41,728 nucleotides of DNA from Oscillospiraceae bacterium (GTDB lineage Bacteria > Bacillota > Clostridia > Oscillospirales > UBA929), in NCBI GenBank assembly GCA_009782385.1, contig WRJE01000011.1, forward strand, positions 1-41,728, given 5' to 3'. The notes under the pieces are model-generated. The model saw only the letters and a list, made by a program, of their open reading frames with translations. It was not told where the DNA came from and ran no database searches. Shown piece by piece: positions 17,244 to 24,840 of this stretch. The position numbers were made by a program, and so were the translations under genes. Positions within the stretch are counted from its first letter, which is position 1, and each line of letters starts with the position of its first letter.

Positions 17244-18793
17244 AAAACATTGAAATATTCGATACAACGCTCCGTGACGGAGCGCAGGGTGAGGGTATCC
17301 AATTCTCACAGCGCGACAGGTTGGACGTTGCCCGCGCGTTGGACAGCTTCGGTGTTAAGTATATCGAGGCGGGTTACCCCGGCGCGAACCCAAAAGACCT
17401 CGCGTTTTTCAAAAAACTTGCCCGTGAGGAGCTGAAATACGCTCTCGCCGCCGCGTTCGGAGCAACGCGCAGGCGCGGAATAACGGCTGATCAGGACGCG
17501 AACTGCCAAGCTATACTTAGGGCGAAGACCCCCTGTGTTGTCATTTTCGGCAAGGCATGGGATTTGCACGTCACTGAAGTTCTTCGCGCATCGCTTGACG
17601 AAAACCTTGAGATGGTGACCGATACGGTCAGGTTTTTCAAAGACACTAACAAAGAGGTCATCTTTGACGCGGAACATTTTTTTGACGGCTATAAGAACAA
17701 TCCCGCCTACGCCCTGCGCGTACTGGAAGCCGCGCTGAACGGCGGCGCGGACTGCCTTGTTCTGTGCGATACAAACGGCGGCGGTTTTCCGGATGAAATT
17801 TTTAACGCCGTCAAAGCTGTCTGCGAAAAATTCCCCGCGCGTATCGGCATCCACTGCCACAATGACGGCGGTAACGCCGCCGCAAACTCAATAATGGCGG
17901 TCAAAGCGGGCGCAACTCATGTACAGGGGACGTTCACGGGCTTTGGAGAACGCTGCGGTAACGCCGCGCTGAGTACGATTATACCCAACTTGCAGTTAAA
18001 GCTCGGTTATAACTGCGTACCGCCGGAGAATATGGCGTTTCTTACGGAAACCGCCCGTACAATAAACGAAATAGCAAACCTTACTCCCAATATCGGCGCG
18101 CCGTTCACCGGGATCAGCGCGTTCGCGCATAAGGCGGGTATGCACATTGACGGCGTTTCAAAAAACACGGCGGCGTTCGAGCATATAGAACCCGAAGCGG
18201 TCGGAAACAAACGCCGTCTGCTGACAAGCGAAATCTCCGGGCGCGGCGCGGTTCTTCCTGTCTTACAGCGTTTCGCTCCGGAGCTGACAAAGGACTCCCC
18301 GCAAGCCTCCGACATGACAATGCTTCTAAAAAAACTGGAGCGCGAGGGCTATCAGTACGAATCCGCCGAGGCGAGCTTTGAGCTTGTGGTACGCAAGCAG
18401 CTTGGCGCGTACCGCTCGTTTTTCGACCTAAAGCAGTACAATATCCATATCGGGCAGGACGATGTCTGTTTCGCCACGGTCAAAATCAGCGTGGAGGGAC
18501 AGAACGAAATATGTGCCGCCGAGGGCGAAGGTCCCGTTAACGCTTTGGACGGCGCGTTACGCCGCGCTCTGGAGGGCTTCTATCCGCAACTCAGTGAAAT
18601 GCGCCTTATTGACTATAAGGTGCGCGTTCTGGAATCACGCGATGCTACCGCCGCGAAAGTGCGCGTACTGATACAATCCACAGACGGCAGGGATGTGTGG
18701 ACGACTGTAGGCGTTTCGGCAAATATCATCCGCGCCTCATGGAAAGCATTGGTCGATTCGGTCGAATATAAATTGTTGAAAGACGACCTGTAG
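17240..18793 (+). CDS. cimA: citramalate synthase (CimA type)
   Basis: Predicted to condense pyruvate and acetyl-CoA to citramalate, giving 2-oxobutyrate for isoleucine without threonine deaminase. 517 residues. Starts [20 protein letters not shown] (the G-A-Q-G-E-G variant is typical of the CimA/LeuA-paralogue group TIGR00977). Metal motif IGIHCHNDGGNAAANS near 195-210, then FTGFGERCGNAALS, and a C-terminal LeuA-type dimer/regulatory domain. Direct pairing with leuA favours an isoleucine role, but homocitrate synthase or a second isopropylmalate synthase cannot be excluded from sequence alone. The TAG stop lies inside the head of a palindromic repeat. Confidence 0.88.
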   Translation: MKNIEIFDTTLRDGAQGEGIQFSQRDRLDVARALDSFGVKYIEAGYPGANPKDLAFFKKLAREELKYALAAAFGATRRRGITADQDANCQAILRAKTPCVVIFGKAWDLHVTEVLRASLDENLEMVTDTVRFFKDTNKEVIFDAEHFFDGYKNNPAYALRVLEAALNGGADCLVLCDTNGGGFPDEIFNAVKAVCEKFPARIGIHCHNDGGNAAANSIMAVKAGATHVQGTFTGFGERCGNAALSTIIPNLQLKLGYNCVPPENMAFLTETARTINEIANLTPNIGAPFTGISAFAHKAGMHIDGVSKNTAAFEHIEPEAVGNKRRLLTSEISGRGAVLPVLQRFAPELTKDSPQASDMTMLLKKLEREGYQYESAEASFELVVRKQLGAYRSFFDLKQYNIHIGQDDVCFATVKISVEGQNEICAAEGEGPVNALDGALRRALEGFYPQLSEMRLIDYKVRVLESRDATAAKVRVLIQSTDGRDVWTTVGVSANIIRASWKALVDSVEYKLLKDDL

Positions 18794-18816
18794 GGACGAC
18801 CGTCCTCGGTCGTCCG
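18789..18816 (+). repeat. palindromic interspersed repeat, copy 3
   Basis: Head TGTAGGG (18789-18795) with perfect 9-bp arms GGACGACCG (18794-18802) and CGGTCGTCC (18807-18815), loop TCCT. The TAG of the head is the cimA stop codon. Confidence 0.85.
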
Positions 18817-18822
18817 CGTTCC

Positions 18823-18851
18823 CCGTAGGGCGCAACGCCCCCGGTGCGCCG
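18823..18851 (+). repeat. palindromic interspersed repeat, copy 4
   Basis: Head CCGTAGGG with 6-bp arms GGCGCA (18829-18834) and TGCGCC (18845-18850) and a 10-nt loop that itself is GC-rich. It is directly adjacent to copies 3 and 5. Confidence 0.7.
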
Positions 18852-18859
18852 AATATAAA

Positions 18860-18886
18860 GACGGACGCACAATGTGCGTCCCTGCA
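18860..18886 (-). repeat. palindromic interspersed repeat, copy 5 (reverse orientation)
   Basis: On the minus strand it reads TGCAGGGACGCACA..., the same head as the other copies. Perfect 9-bp arms GGACGCACA (18863-18871) and TGTGCGTCC (18873-18881) on the plus strand. With copies 3 and 4 it fills most of the 126 nt between cimA and the methyltransferase gene. Confidence 0.75.
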
Positions 18887-18919
18887 TAATAACACAAACC
18901 CGATGGGAGGTGTGATACC

Positions 18920-19750
18920 ATGTCAGACCCCGGAACAGGCTGGGAGCGCGGCAGAAGGGTCATTTTTAACGATATAGCCGCCGATTATGATAAAATACGT
19001 CCCGATTATCCTCCCGAACTATTTACCGACATCTTTAATTATTCCGGCACTAACGGCAGAAAAGCACTTGAAGTAGGCGCGGGTACAGGCAAGGCGACAG
19101 TCCCGTTCCTTAACGCCGGGTATAATGTGACGGCAGTGGAACTTGGCGCGAATATGGCGGAGTTTTTGGCGGAAAGATTTAAGGAGAGCAAATCCTTCAG
19201 CGTCATTACATCGGCGTTTGAGGATGCCGCGTTGGATGAAAACAGCTTTGACTTAATCTACGCCGCCTCATCTTTCCATTGGGTAGACGCTGAAATCGGA
19301 TGCCCAAAGGCTTTCCTTCTTCTGAAAAACGGCGGTGCGATAACTCTGTTCCGCTACAACTGGGATCATCCCGATGGCGATGAACTCTATGAGGAAATAC
19401 AGGAAATTTACAAACAATACTATCATAAGCCCTATATAAGACCGCTCAAGGTTACGGGTGATGAATATTGGTCGCCCGATGGGATTATAAGGGGCTTCCG
19501 GTTTGAGGATTTGAGAAATTACGGATTCACCGATATTTCAATGAAACTGTACGATAATAGAAAAATATATACCACAGACGAATATCTGGCATTTCTCGAC
19601 ACACTCTCCGACCACAGGAGCTTACCCGAAAGCGACAGAGCCGCCTTGTACGCGGGTGTTAGGGAAGCCATCGACAAACACGGCGGTTTCTATAAAGTTG
19701 ATTATGTTTATCAGTTGTACATGGGCAGAAAATTTTTGAATAATATTTAG
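18920..19750 (+). CDS. class I SAM-dependent methyltransferase
   Basis: 276 residues with a Rossmann-type methyltransferase domain: motif I KALEVGAGTGKAT near residue 49-61, an acidic residue ending strand 2 (VTAVELG), and a post-motif SFDLIYAASSFHWVD typical of the Methyltransf_11/25 group. The C-terminal third (YYHKPYIRPLKVTGDEYW onward) is like small-molecule methyltransferases of unknown substrate. GGGAGGTG precedes the ATG. It follows the repeat cluster and may be transcribed by read-through from cimA or by its own promoter; I could not find a clear one. No neighbour indicates the substrate. Confidence 0.85.
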   Translation: MSDPGTGWERGRRVIFNDIAADYDKIRPDYPPELFTDIFNYSGTNGRKALEVGAGTGKATVPFLNAGYNVTAVELGANMAEFLAERFKESKSFSVITSAFEDAALDENSFDLIYAASSFHWVDAEIGCPKAFLLLKNGGAITLFRYNWDHPDGDELYEEIQEIYKQYYHKPYIRPLKVTGDEYWSPDGIIRGFRFEDLRNYGFTDISMKLYDNRKIYTTDEYLAFLDTLSDHRSLPESDRAALYAGVREAIDKHGGFYKVDYVYQLYMGRKFLNNI

Positions 19751-19773
19751 TATATTTTTGTTGAATATAGGGG

Positions 19774-19802
19774 TTGAATTTTTAAGCGATATGCTATATT
19801 AT
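19774..19802 (+). promoter_or_regulatory. probable promoter of the BMP lipoprotein gene
   Basis: -35 TTGAAT (19774-19779), 17-nt spacer, -10 TATTAT (19797-19802). An overlapping TATATT preceded by TGC (19792-19800) would be an extended -10. The exact start is therefore uncertain. Confidence 0.55.
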
Positions 19803-19848
19803 AGACAAGCAGGGGAATGACCCCAAAATTTAAGGAGGAATATGATAG

Positions 19849-21021
19849 ATGAAACGCATTTTTGCAATCGCGCTCTCTCTTTTAATGCTCACCGCGCTTC
19901 TGGCGGCCTGCCAGACGAACGACAGCGGCAGCTCAAGCAGCAATTCAGGCAGCAGCTCGAACAGCGGCAGTAGTTCTAACAGCAACGATAGCAGCGGCGA
20001 CAGCGGCAGCAGCGATGCCGCCCCCGTTGCCAATCTCAAGGTCGGCATGGTTACCGACTCCGGGACAATCGATGACAAGTCATTTAACCAAGGCACATGG
20101 GAAGGTATTTTAAGAGCCAAAGCTGACTTTGGTATCGACACCAACTACCTCAAACCCAGCGGTGAGGCAAAATCAGACTACATCCAAGAGATTACCAACC
20201 TGTACGACGCGGGCTACAAGGTAATTGTAACCCCCGGCTTTAAGTTCAACTCGACCATTTACGAAGTACAGGATACCTATCCCGATGCGAAGTTCATACT
20301 GCTCGATGGCGAGCCGCACACCGATGACTACTCAGATTTCAAAACAAACAGTAATGTCATATGCTTCCTGTTCGCGGAAGATCAAGCCGGTTTCCTAGCC
20401 GGTGTCGCCGCCGCGTTGGAAATCCAGAGCGGTGACGTAGGCTTTATCGGCGGCATGGCCGTTCCGGCCGTTCAGCGTTTTAACTGGGGCTTCCAGCAGG
20501 GTATCGCGTATGCCAACGAACACTACGGCACATCATGCACGATGAAGGCTGAGAACTTTGTGTATCAGGGTACTTTCACCGACATAGCGGCGGGTCAGCA
20601 GCTTGCCGCCACCATGTATGACCGCGGCGTTAGAGTTATTTTCGCGGCGGCGGGTTCTGTCGGTCTCGGCGTTATCAACGAGGGCATTGAACGCCGCGCG
20701 GCGGGTCAAGATGTCTGGGTTATCGGCGTTGACGTTGACCAGTATTTCGATGGTATCTATGACGGCGAAAACAGCTGCATACTCACTTCCGCCATGAAGG
20801 GTGTCGGCGTATCGGCATATGACACCATCAAGGACATCCTCAATGATAATTTCACAGGCGGCAGAACGGTTCTTTACGAAGCGAAGAATGACGGTATCGG
20901 TATTCCCGAGAATAACCCGAACCTCAGCAAAGACACTCAAGACAAAGTCGCTGAATCGTTCAAAGCCATAAAAGACGGCAGCCTTACAGTTCAAAACGAA
21001 CAAGGCGATTTATTACCGTAA
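19849..21021 (+). CDS. BMP family (PnrA-like) nucleoside-binding lipoprotein
   Basis: 390 residues. Signal peptide with lipobox LLAAC (lipidated C21), then an unusually long serine/asparagine/glycine linker (about residues 24-58) encoded by AGC-rich near-repetitive DNA, then a periplasmic-binding fold of the Bmp family (VGMVTDSGTIDDKSFNQGTWEG, the DDxSFN signature; later VGFIGGMAVPAVQRFNWGFQQG, and AAAGSVGLGVINEG). Characterised relatives bind purine nucleosides for an ABC importer of the NupABC/RnsABCD type. The ATPase and permease genes that usually follow are absent here: a terminator and an opposing gene follow instead. AAGGAGG lies 10 nt before the ATG. Confidence 0.92.
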   Translation: MKRIFAIALSLLMLTALLAACQTNDSGSSSSNSGSSSNSGSSSNSNDSSGDSGSSDAAPVANLKVGMVTDSGTIDDKSFNQGTWEGILRAKADFGIDTNYLKPSGEAKSDYIQEITNLYDAGYKVIVTPGFKFNSTIYEVQDTYPDAKFILLDGEPHTDDYSDFKTNSNVICFLFAEDQAGFLAGVAAALEIQSGDVGFIGGMAVPAVQRFNWGFQQGIAYANEHYGTSCTMKAENFVYQGTFTDIAAGQQLAATMYDRGVRVIFAAAGSVGLGVINEGIERRAAGQDVWVIGVDVDQYFDGIYDGENSCILTSAMKGVGVSAYDTIKDILNDNFTGGRTVLYEAKNDGIGIPENNPNLSKDTQDKVAESFKAIKDGSLTVQNEQGDLLP

Positions 21022-21036
21022 TAATTCATAATTCAG

Positions 21037-21064
21037 AAAACCGCGCCCAACCGGGCGCGGTTTT
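21037..21064. terminator. bidirectional intrinsic terminator
   Basis: AAAA, then CCGCGCCC (21041-21048), loop AACC, GGGCGCGG (21053-21060), then TTTT. It sits between the convergent BMP and deaminase genes and can serve both strands. Confidence 0.88.
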
Positions 21065-21073
21065 AATATGTTC

Positions 21074-21574
21074 CTAATACCCGACAGCCCCCAAGCTGTC
21101 ATCGTTTATAACCCAGCTTCGTGTATGTATCTCCTTATACTTGCTCGCGGTTTGGCGGATGATAACCATCTTGATACCCGCGTTTATTATGTAACGCTTG
21201 CACATCTGGCAACTGTCAACATCGCTCTGAAGTTCATTGGTCTTCGCATCTACACAGGTCATATAAAGGGTCGAACCTATCATCTCTTCTCTCGAGGCGG
21301 TAATTATCGCGTTAGCCTCCGAGTGTACCGCGCGGCAAAGCTCATAACGCTCTCCGCGCGGAATATTAAGCTCATCGCGTATACAGGCATCATCGCGGTC
21401 ACAGCAGTTAACGCGCCCGCGCGGCGCACCGTTATAGCCGGTTGAGATAATAACGTCATGATTTACGATAATCGCGCCGTATTTCTTACGCAGGCAAGTG
21501 CTTCGTTCCGCAACGGTTTGCGCGATGTCCAGATAGTAGTTGTGTTTGCTGATTCGTTTTGTTCCCTCAGGCAT
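21074..21574 (-). CDS. dCMP deaminase family protein
   Basis: 166 residues. Zinc-dependent cytidine/deoxycytidylate deaminase fold, expected to convert dCMP to dUMP for dTMP synthesis (ComEB-type in Bacillus). Zinc ligand H84 and catalytic E86 are in RAVHSEANAI; the second zinc motif is SCQMC with C122 and C125, where most relatives have PCxxC. The N-terminal region (LDIAQTVAERSTCLRKKYGAIIVN, GYNGAPRG) is typical of dCMP deaminases. It ends near the bidirectional terminator. GGGAGGAC precedes the ATG. Substrate could also be another cytosine nucleotide; family assignment is firm. Confidence 0.92.
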   Translation of the reverse strand: MPEGTKRISKHNYYLDIAQTVAERSTCLRKKYGAIIVNHDVIISTGYNGAPRGRVNCCDRDDACIRDELNIPRGERYELCRAVHSEANAIITASREEMIGSTLYMTCVDAKTNELQSDVDSCQMCKRYIINAGIKMVIIRQTASKYKEIHTRSWVINDDSLGAVGY

Positions 21575-21619
21575 ATGATTGTCCTCCCACTCCTCATGTA
21601 ATTTGACGCATTTTCTCGT

Positions 21620-21649
21620 ATTATATCACAGAGCGGACAATCCTGTAAA
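21620..21649 (-). promoter_or_regulatory. promoter of the dCMP deaminase gene
   Basis: Reading leftward: -35 TTTACA (21649-21644), 18-nt spacer, perfect -10 TATAAT (21625-21620) preceded by TGA (extended -10). Confidence 0.8.
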
Positions 21650-21716
21650 CACCTGTTTTTATGAGTGCTCCTATTTCCGGCGAGAAAAATTTACTAAATT
21701 ATATAAATTTTTCCTG

Positions 21717-21745
21717 TTTACATAATTCTGACGTTGTGCTATAAT
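21717..21745 (+). promoter_or_regulatory. extended -10 promoter of the SLH surface-protein gene
   Basis: -35 TTTACA (21717-21722), 17-nt spacer, perfect -10 TATAAT (21740-21745) preceded by TGC. A start near 21752 leaves a short leader of about 27 nt. Flanks match the promoter at 2343 (TGTTTACATA and TTGTGCTA/CTGTGCTA). Confidence 0.88.
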
Positions 21746-21778
21746 TTCCTATAATAGGTCGAATTAGGGGGTTTTTTG

Positions 21779-24700
21779 GTGAAAACTAAGAAATATAGAA
21801 TTATCGCGCTTGCGTTGGTATTGTGCTTGATTGCAAGTCAAATCCCGGTTTTGGCGAACAGTATTGTTCCGGGTATCGGGGAAGTTGCAACGAATAGTAT
21901 TACGGTATTGTCCGATTCCGCGACACTGACACAGAACACTGTCAGTCACGTGACTGCCGGGCAGCAGAGCGAACGTTACATAGAGTGGCGGCAGGGCGGA
22001 CAGATAAAGCCTATTGTAGCGGTGGGCGATACTGTTTATGGCGGGGCTTTAACCCTTGACGAGGCAACTGAAAAAATGAACGCGCTCGGCTATGACGTTG
22101 CGGCGGGCATGAACGGCGATTATTTTACGCTTGCTACAGGTATACCGCTGGGGCTGACCGTTGTGAACGGTGAGATAATCGTATCTGACGGCGGCTTCCC
22201 CGCCGTGGGATTCTACGGCGATGGGCAGGCGTTTATTTCACGCCCCAATTTGAAGACATCAATGACATTTGGCAACAAGTCGTATAACGTTGAGTATATC
22301 AACAAAATGCGCGGGTCATCGGGATTATATCTTTATACGGACAAATTCGGAATGGACACGAAGACAACCACACACGGGGTAAATGTCATTCTTCAGACGA
22401 ATGACAAGCTGTCTGTCGGCGGTACAATTTACGCCAATGTTCTGCAAATCACCGCCGGAACAGAACCGGCAAAGCTGGGCGAGGGCATGATTTGCCTGTC
22501 CGCCGAGAGCGCGGAGGCATCGGCGCGGCTTAGTGATTTGAGGGAAGGCGTAACTGTCGCAATCAGCACGTTTGTAAACGATGTGCGGTATATGAATTGC
22601 GAGAACATAATCGGCGGGTATCGAATGTTATTGGAAAACAGCATGGTTGTTTGCGCGGAGCAGACGCTCACGCGCGCGCCGCGAACGGCTGTCGGTATCA
22701 GGGCTGACGGCACGGTTGTCTATTACGGCGTTGACGGGCGGCAGGGTTCATACAGCGCGGGGCTTGGGCTGGTTGAGCTTGCGGAACGTATGTTATCGCT
22801 CGGGTGTGTTGTTGCGGTGGAGCTGGACGGCGGCGGTTCGACCGACATGACCGCGAGATTCCCCGGGGATTATGAGCTGACGCGGTTGGGCAGACCTTCA
22901 GACGGCAGACCGCGTAAAGTGGCAAACCACATATTGTTTGTAAATAACGCGCCGAAAACAGGTATCGTTAACCAAATTTATGTTCAAACAGGGAGAGTTG
23001 CGGCTCTTACAGGTGCGGAAATCCCTTTTTCGGATATCAGGACGACCGCTATAGACACGAATTATCATCCTATGGAAGCTCCGTCACAGCTGAGTTTCTC
23101 AAGCTCCAACGAGCAAGTGGCGAGAGTATCGAACAACAGACTGGCGGCGGTTGCTCCCGGCAAAACAACAGTAAGCGTTATGGCTTCGCATGGCGCGCGC
23201 GGCTCGTTTGAGTTTGAAGTCGCGGATAAGCCGGACGGCATTGCTGTTTATGACGCGATGACGAACACGCGCCTTACGGAAATTTCGCTCGCGCCGTATG
23301 AACAGCTAAGATTGAAAGCGGTGGGTTTGATAAACGGGGTCGAAGCTCCCGGCGGAATATTCTACTGGATGACCGCCGATAACGCGGCTACGGTTGATAA
23401 TAACGGGGTTCTTACAGCGGGGGGCGTTAACGGCTCGTCAACGCGGCTTGTTGTCGGTATGGGCGAAACTCTCGCGACAATAAACGTAACTGTCGGAAAA
23501 GCACCGGAGATGATTGAAGACTTTGAGGGGTTGACAGCGGCGTTCAAATCTAACATGGTCGGAACGGGTTACACGCGCAACGCCGACAAACAGCACGTCA
23601 AGTACGGCTATTACTCAGGGGAGTTCTTGTACGATTTCACGGCCGCGCCGGAGGGCACAATGTGGCTGATGTATGACGCGGATATACAGACGGACGGCAA
23701 ACCGGGCTATTTGTCGATGTGGGTTAAAGGCGATGGCTCGGGCAACTCGCTCAATGTCGTTATGCTTGATGAACACGGGCAGCAGACGGAAATGACGGTC
23801 GCCGCGCTGAACTTTACGGATTACAGACATTTCAGCGTACCTATGGTCGGCGTTAATAAGATAATCGGGCTTAAACTGATAAGGTCGCCGGGAGGAGCGG
23901 CATCGGGAACATTCTATATCGATCAGATGTTATCAGTACCGACCGACTTGGGGAGTACCGCCGCTCCTGCAATCAATCTTGCGCTTGAAGCGGACGGCAC
24001 GAACTTAAACGTGATTGGTTCGGCGTATGATTTCGGCGGCGCGGTTTTGAGAAAAGACGACATATCTATCAGCTTAAACGGCGCGGCTCTCTCGTTCAAT
24101 TATAACGAGAGTACGGGAGCGGTCACGGCTTCCGCGCCGCTTCCGATGGAGGGCGTACATATCGTTACTCTGAAAGCGGCGAACAGATACGGCAACTATG
24201 ATATGATTACAAAGGAATTTGAACAGCCGACTGTTTACAGCAGCAACTCTTATAACGATATTTCAGACCACTGGGCGGGCAAGTATATTGAACTGCTCTA
24301 CCGCAATGATGTTTTACCCGGCGGCGGAAGTTTCAGACCGGCGGATATAGTAACCAGAGCGGAAGTCGCGGTTATGATGTCAGGCGCGTTGGGGCTTAAT
24401 GAAGAGCTGTGGAGCAATGTTACGTTGCCCTATGAAGATATAAACGAAATACCGACATGGGCGATGAGCGCGGTTAAAGCCCTGTACGGCGAGGGTTACA
24501 TGAGGGGTGTCGGACTTTCAGACGGCAGGAGGGCTTTCCAGCCAAGCAGCGGATTTACAAGAGCGGAGATGTTCGGTATTATTGGCAATGCCATTCCCAA
24601 GGGAATATTCAAGAACTCCGATGCGTTAAGATTTGAGGATTACGCTTCTGTGCCGTCATACGCTTCCGGTTATGTGGATATGCTGATAGGTATCGGTGTG

Positions 24701-24784
24701 GTAACAGGCATGGACGGAAGGCTCAACCCGCAGGATACGGTAACGCGGGCTCAGTTCGCCACAATACTGGCGAGAATACGGTGA
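21779..24784 (+). CDS. SLH-anchored phosphodiester glycosidase-domain surface protein
   Basis: 1001 residues from the GTG at 21779 (AGGGGG 7 nt upstream; the TTG one codon earlier is too close). Signal peptide (KYRIIALALVLCLIASQIPVLANS). About residues 75-390 form a NAGPA-type phosphodiester glycosidase domain (AAGMNGDYFTLATGIPLGL, RTAVGIRADGTVVYYGVDGR, VVAVELDGGGSTDM); such domains cleave sugar-phosphodiester bonds. Two Ig-like segments follow (one a Big_2-like SSNEQVARVSNNRLAAVAPG), then a jelly-roll carbohydrate-binding-like region (about 575-720), then three S-layer-homology repeats (about 820-1001) ending ARIR. It would be bound to cell-wall polymer through the SLH repeats and act on a wall or external glycan; the substrate is not known. 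Confidence 0.9.
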   Translation: MKTKKYRIIALALVLCLIASQIPVLANSIVPGIGEVATNSITVLSDSATLTQNTVSHVTAGQQSERYIEWRQGGQIKPIVAVGDTVYGGALTLDEATEKMNALGYDVAAGMNGDYFTLATGIPLGLTVVNGEIIVSDGGFPAVGFYGDGQAFISRPNLKTSMTFGNKSYNVEYINKMRGSSGLYLYTDKFGMDTKTTTHGVNVILQTNDKLSVGGTIYANVLQITAGTEPAKLGEGMICLSAESAEASARLSDLREGVTVAISTFVNDVRYMNCENIIGGYRMLLENSMVVCAEQTLTRAPRTAVGIRADGTVVYYGVDGRQGSYSAGLGLVELAERMLSLGCVVAVELDGGGSTDMTARFPGDYELTRLGRPSDGRPRKVANHILFVNNAPKTGIVNQIYVQTGRVAALTGAEIPFSDIRTTAIDTNYHPMEAPSQLSFSSSNEQVARVSNNRLAAVAPGKTTVSVMASHGARGSFEFEVADKPDGIAVYDAMTNTRLTEISLAPYEQLRLKAVGLINGVEAPGGIFYWMTADNAATVDNNGVLTAGGVNGSSTRLVVGMGETLATINVTVGKAPEMIEDFEGLTAAFKSNMVGTGYTRNADKQHVKYGYYSGEFLYDFTAAPEGTMWLMYDADIQTDGKPGYLSMWVKGDGSGNSLNVVMLDEHGQQTEMTVAALNFTDYRHFSVPMVGVNKIIGLKLIRSPGGAASGTFYIDQMLSVPTDLGSTAAPAINLALEADGTNLNVIGSAYDFGGAVLRKDDISISLNGAALSFNYNESTGAVTASAPLPMEGVHIVTLKAANRYGNYDMITKEFEQPTVYSSNSYNDISDHWAGKYIELLYRNDVLPGGGSFRPADIVTRAEVAVMMSGALGLNEELWSNVTLPYEDINEIPTWAMSAVKALYGEGYMRGVGLSDGRRAFQPSSGFTRAEMFGIIGNAIPKGIFKNSDALRFEDYASVPSYASGYVDMLIGIGVVTGMDGRLNPQDTVTRAQFATILARIR

Positions 24785-24795
24785 TAATATAGCGA

Positions 24796-24829
24796 AAACC
24801 CCCGTTTGGTTTTATCCAAACGGGGGTTT
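24796..24829. terminator. bidirectional intrinsic terminator between convergent surface-protein genes
   Basis: Arms AAACCCCCGTTTGG (24796-24809) and CCAAACGGGGGTTT (24816-24829), a perfect 14-bp stem with loop TTTTAT. A T-rich tract follows on the plus strand (24827-24837), and the flanking A tract gives T residues on the minus strand. Confidence 0.9.
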
Positions 24830-24840
24830 ATTTTTTGCTA

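Noticed and set aside
19974-20030. AGC/GGC-rich near-repeats as a possible CRISPR or minisatellite
   Set aside because: They lie in frame inside the BMP lipoprotein gene and encode its Ser/Asn/Gly linker; there are no spacers or fixed-length units.
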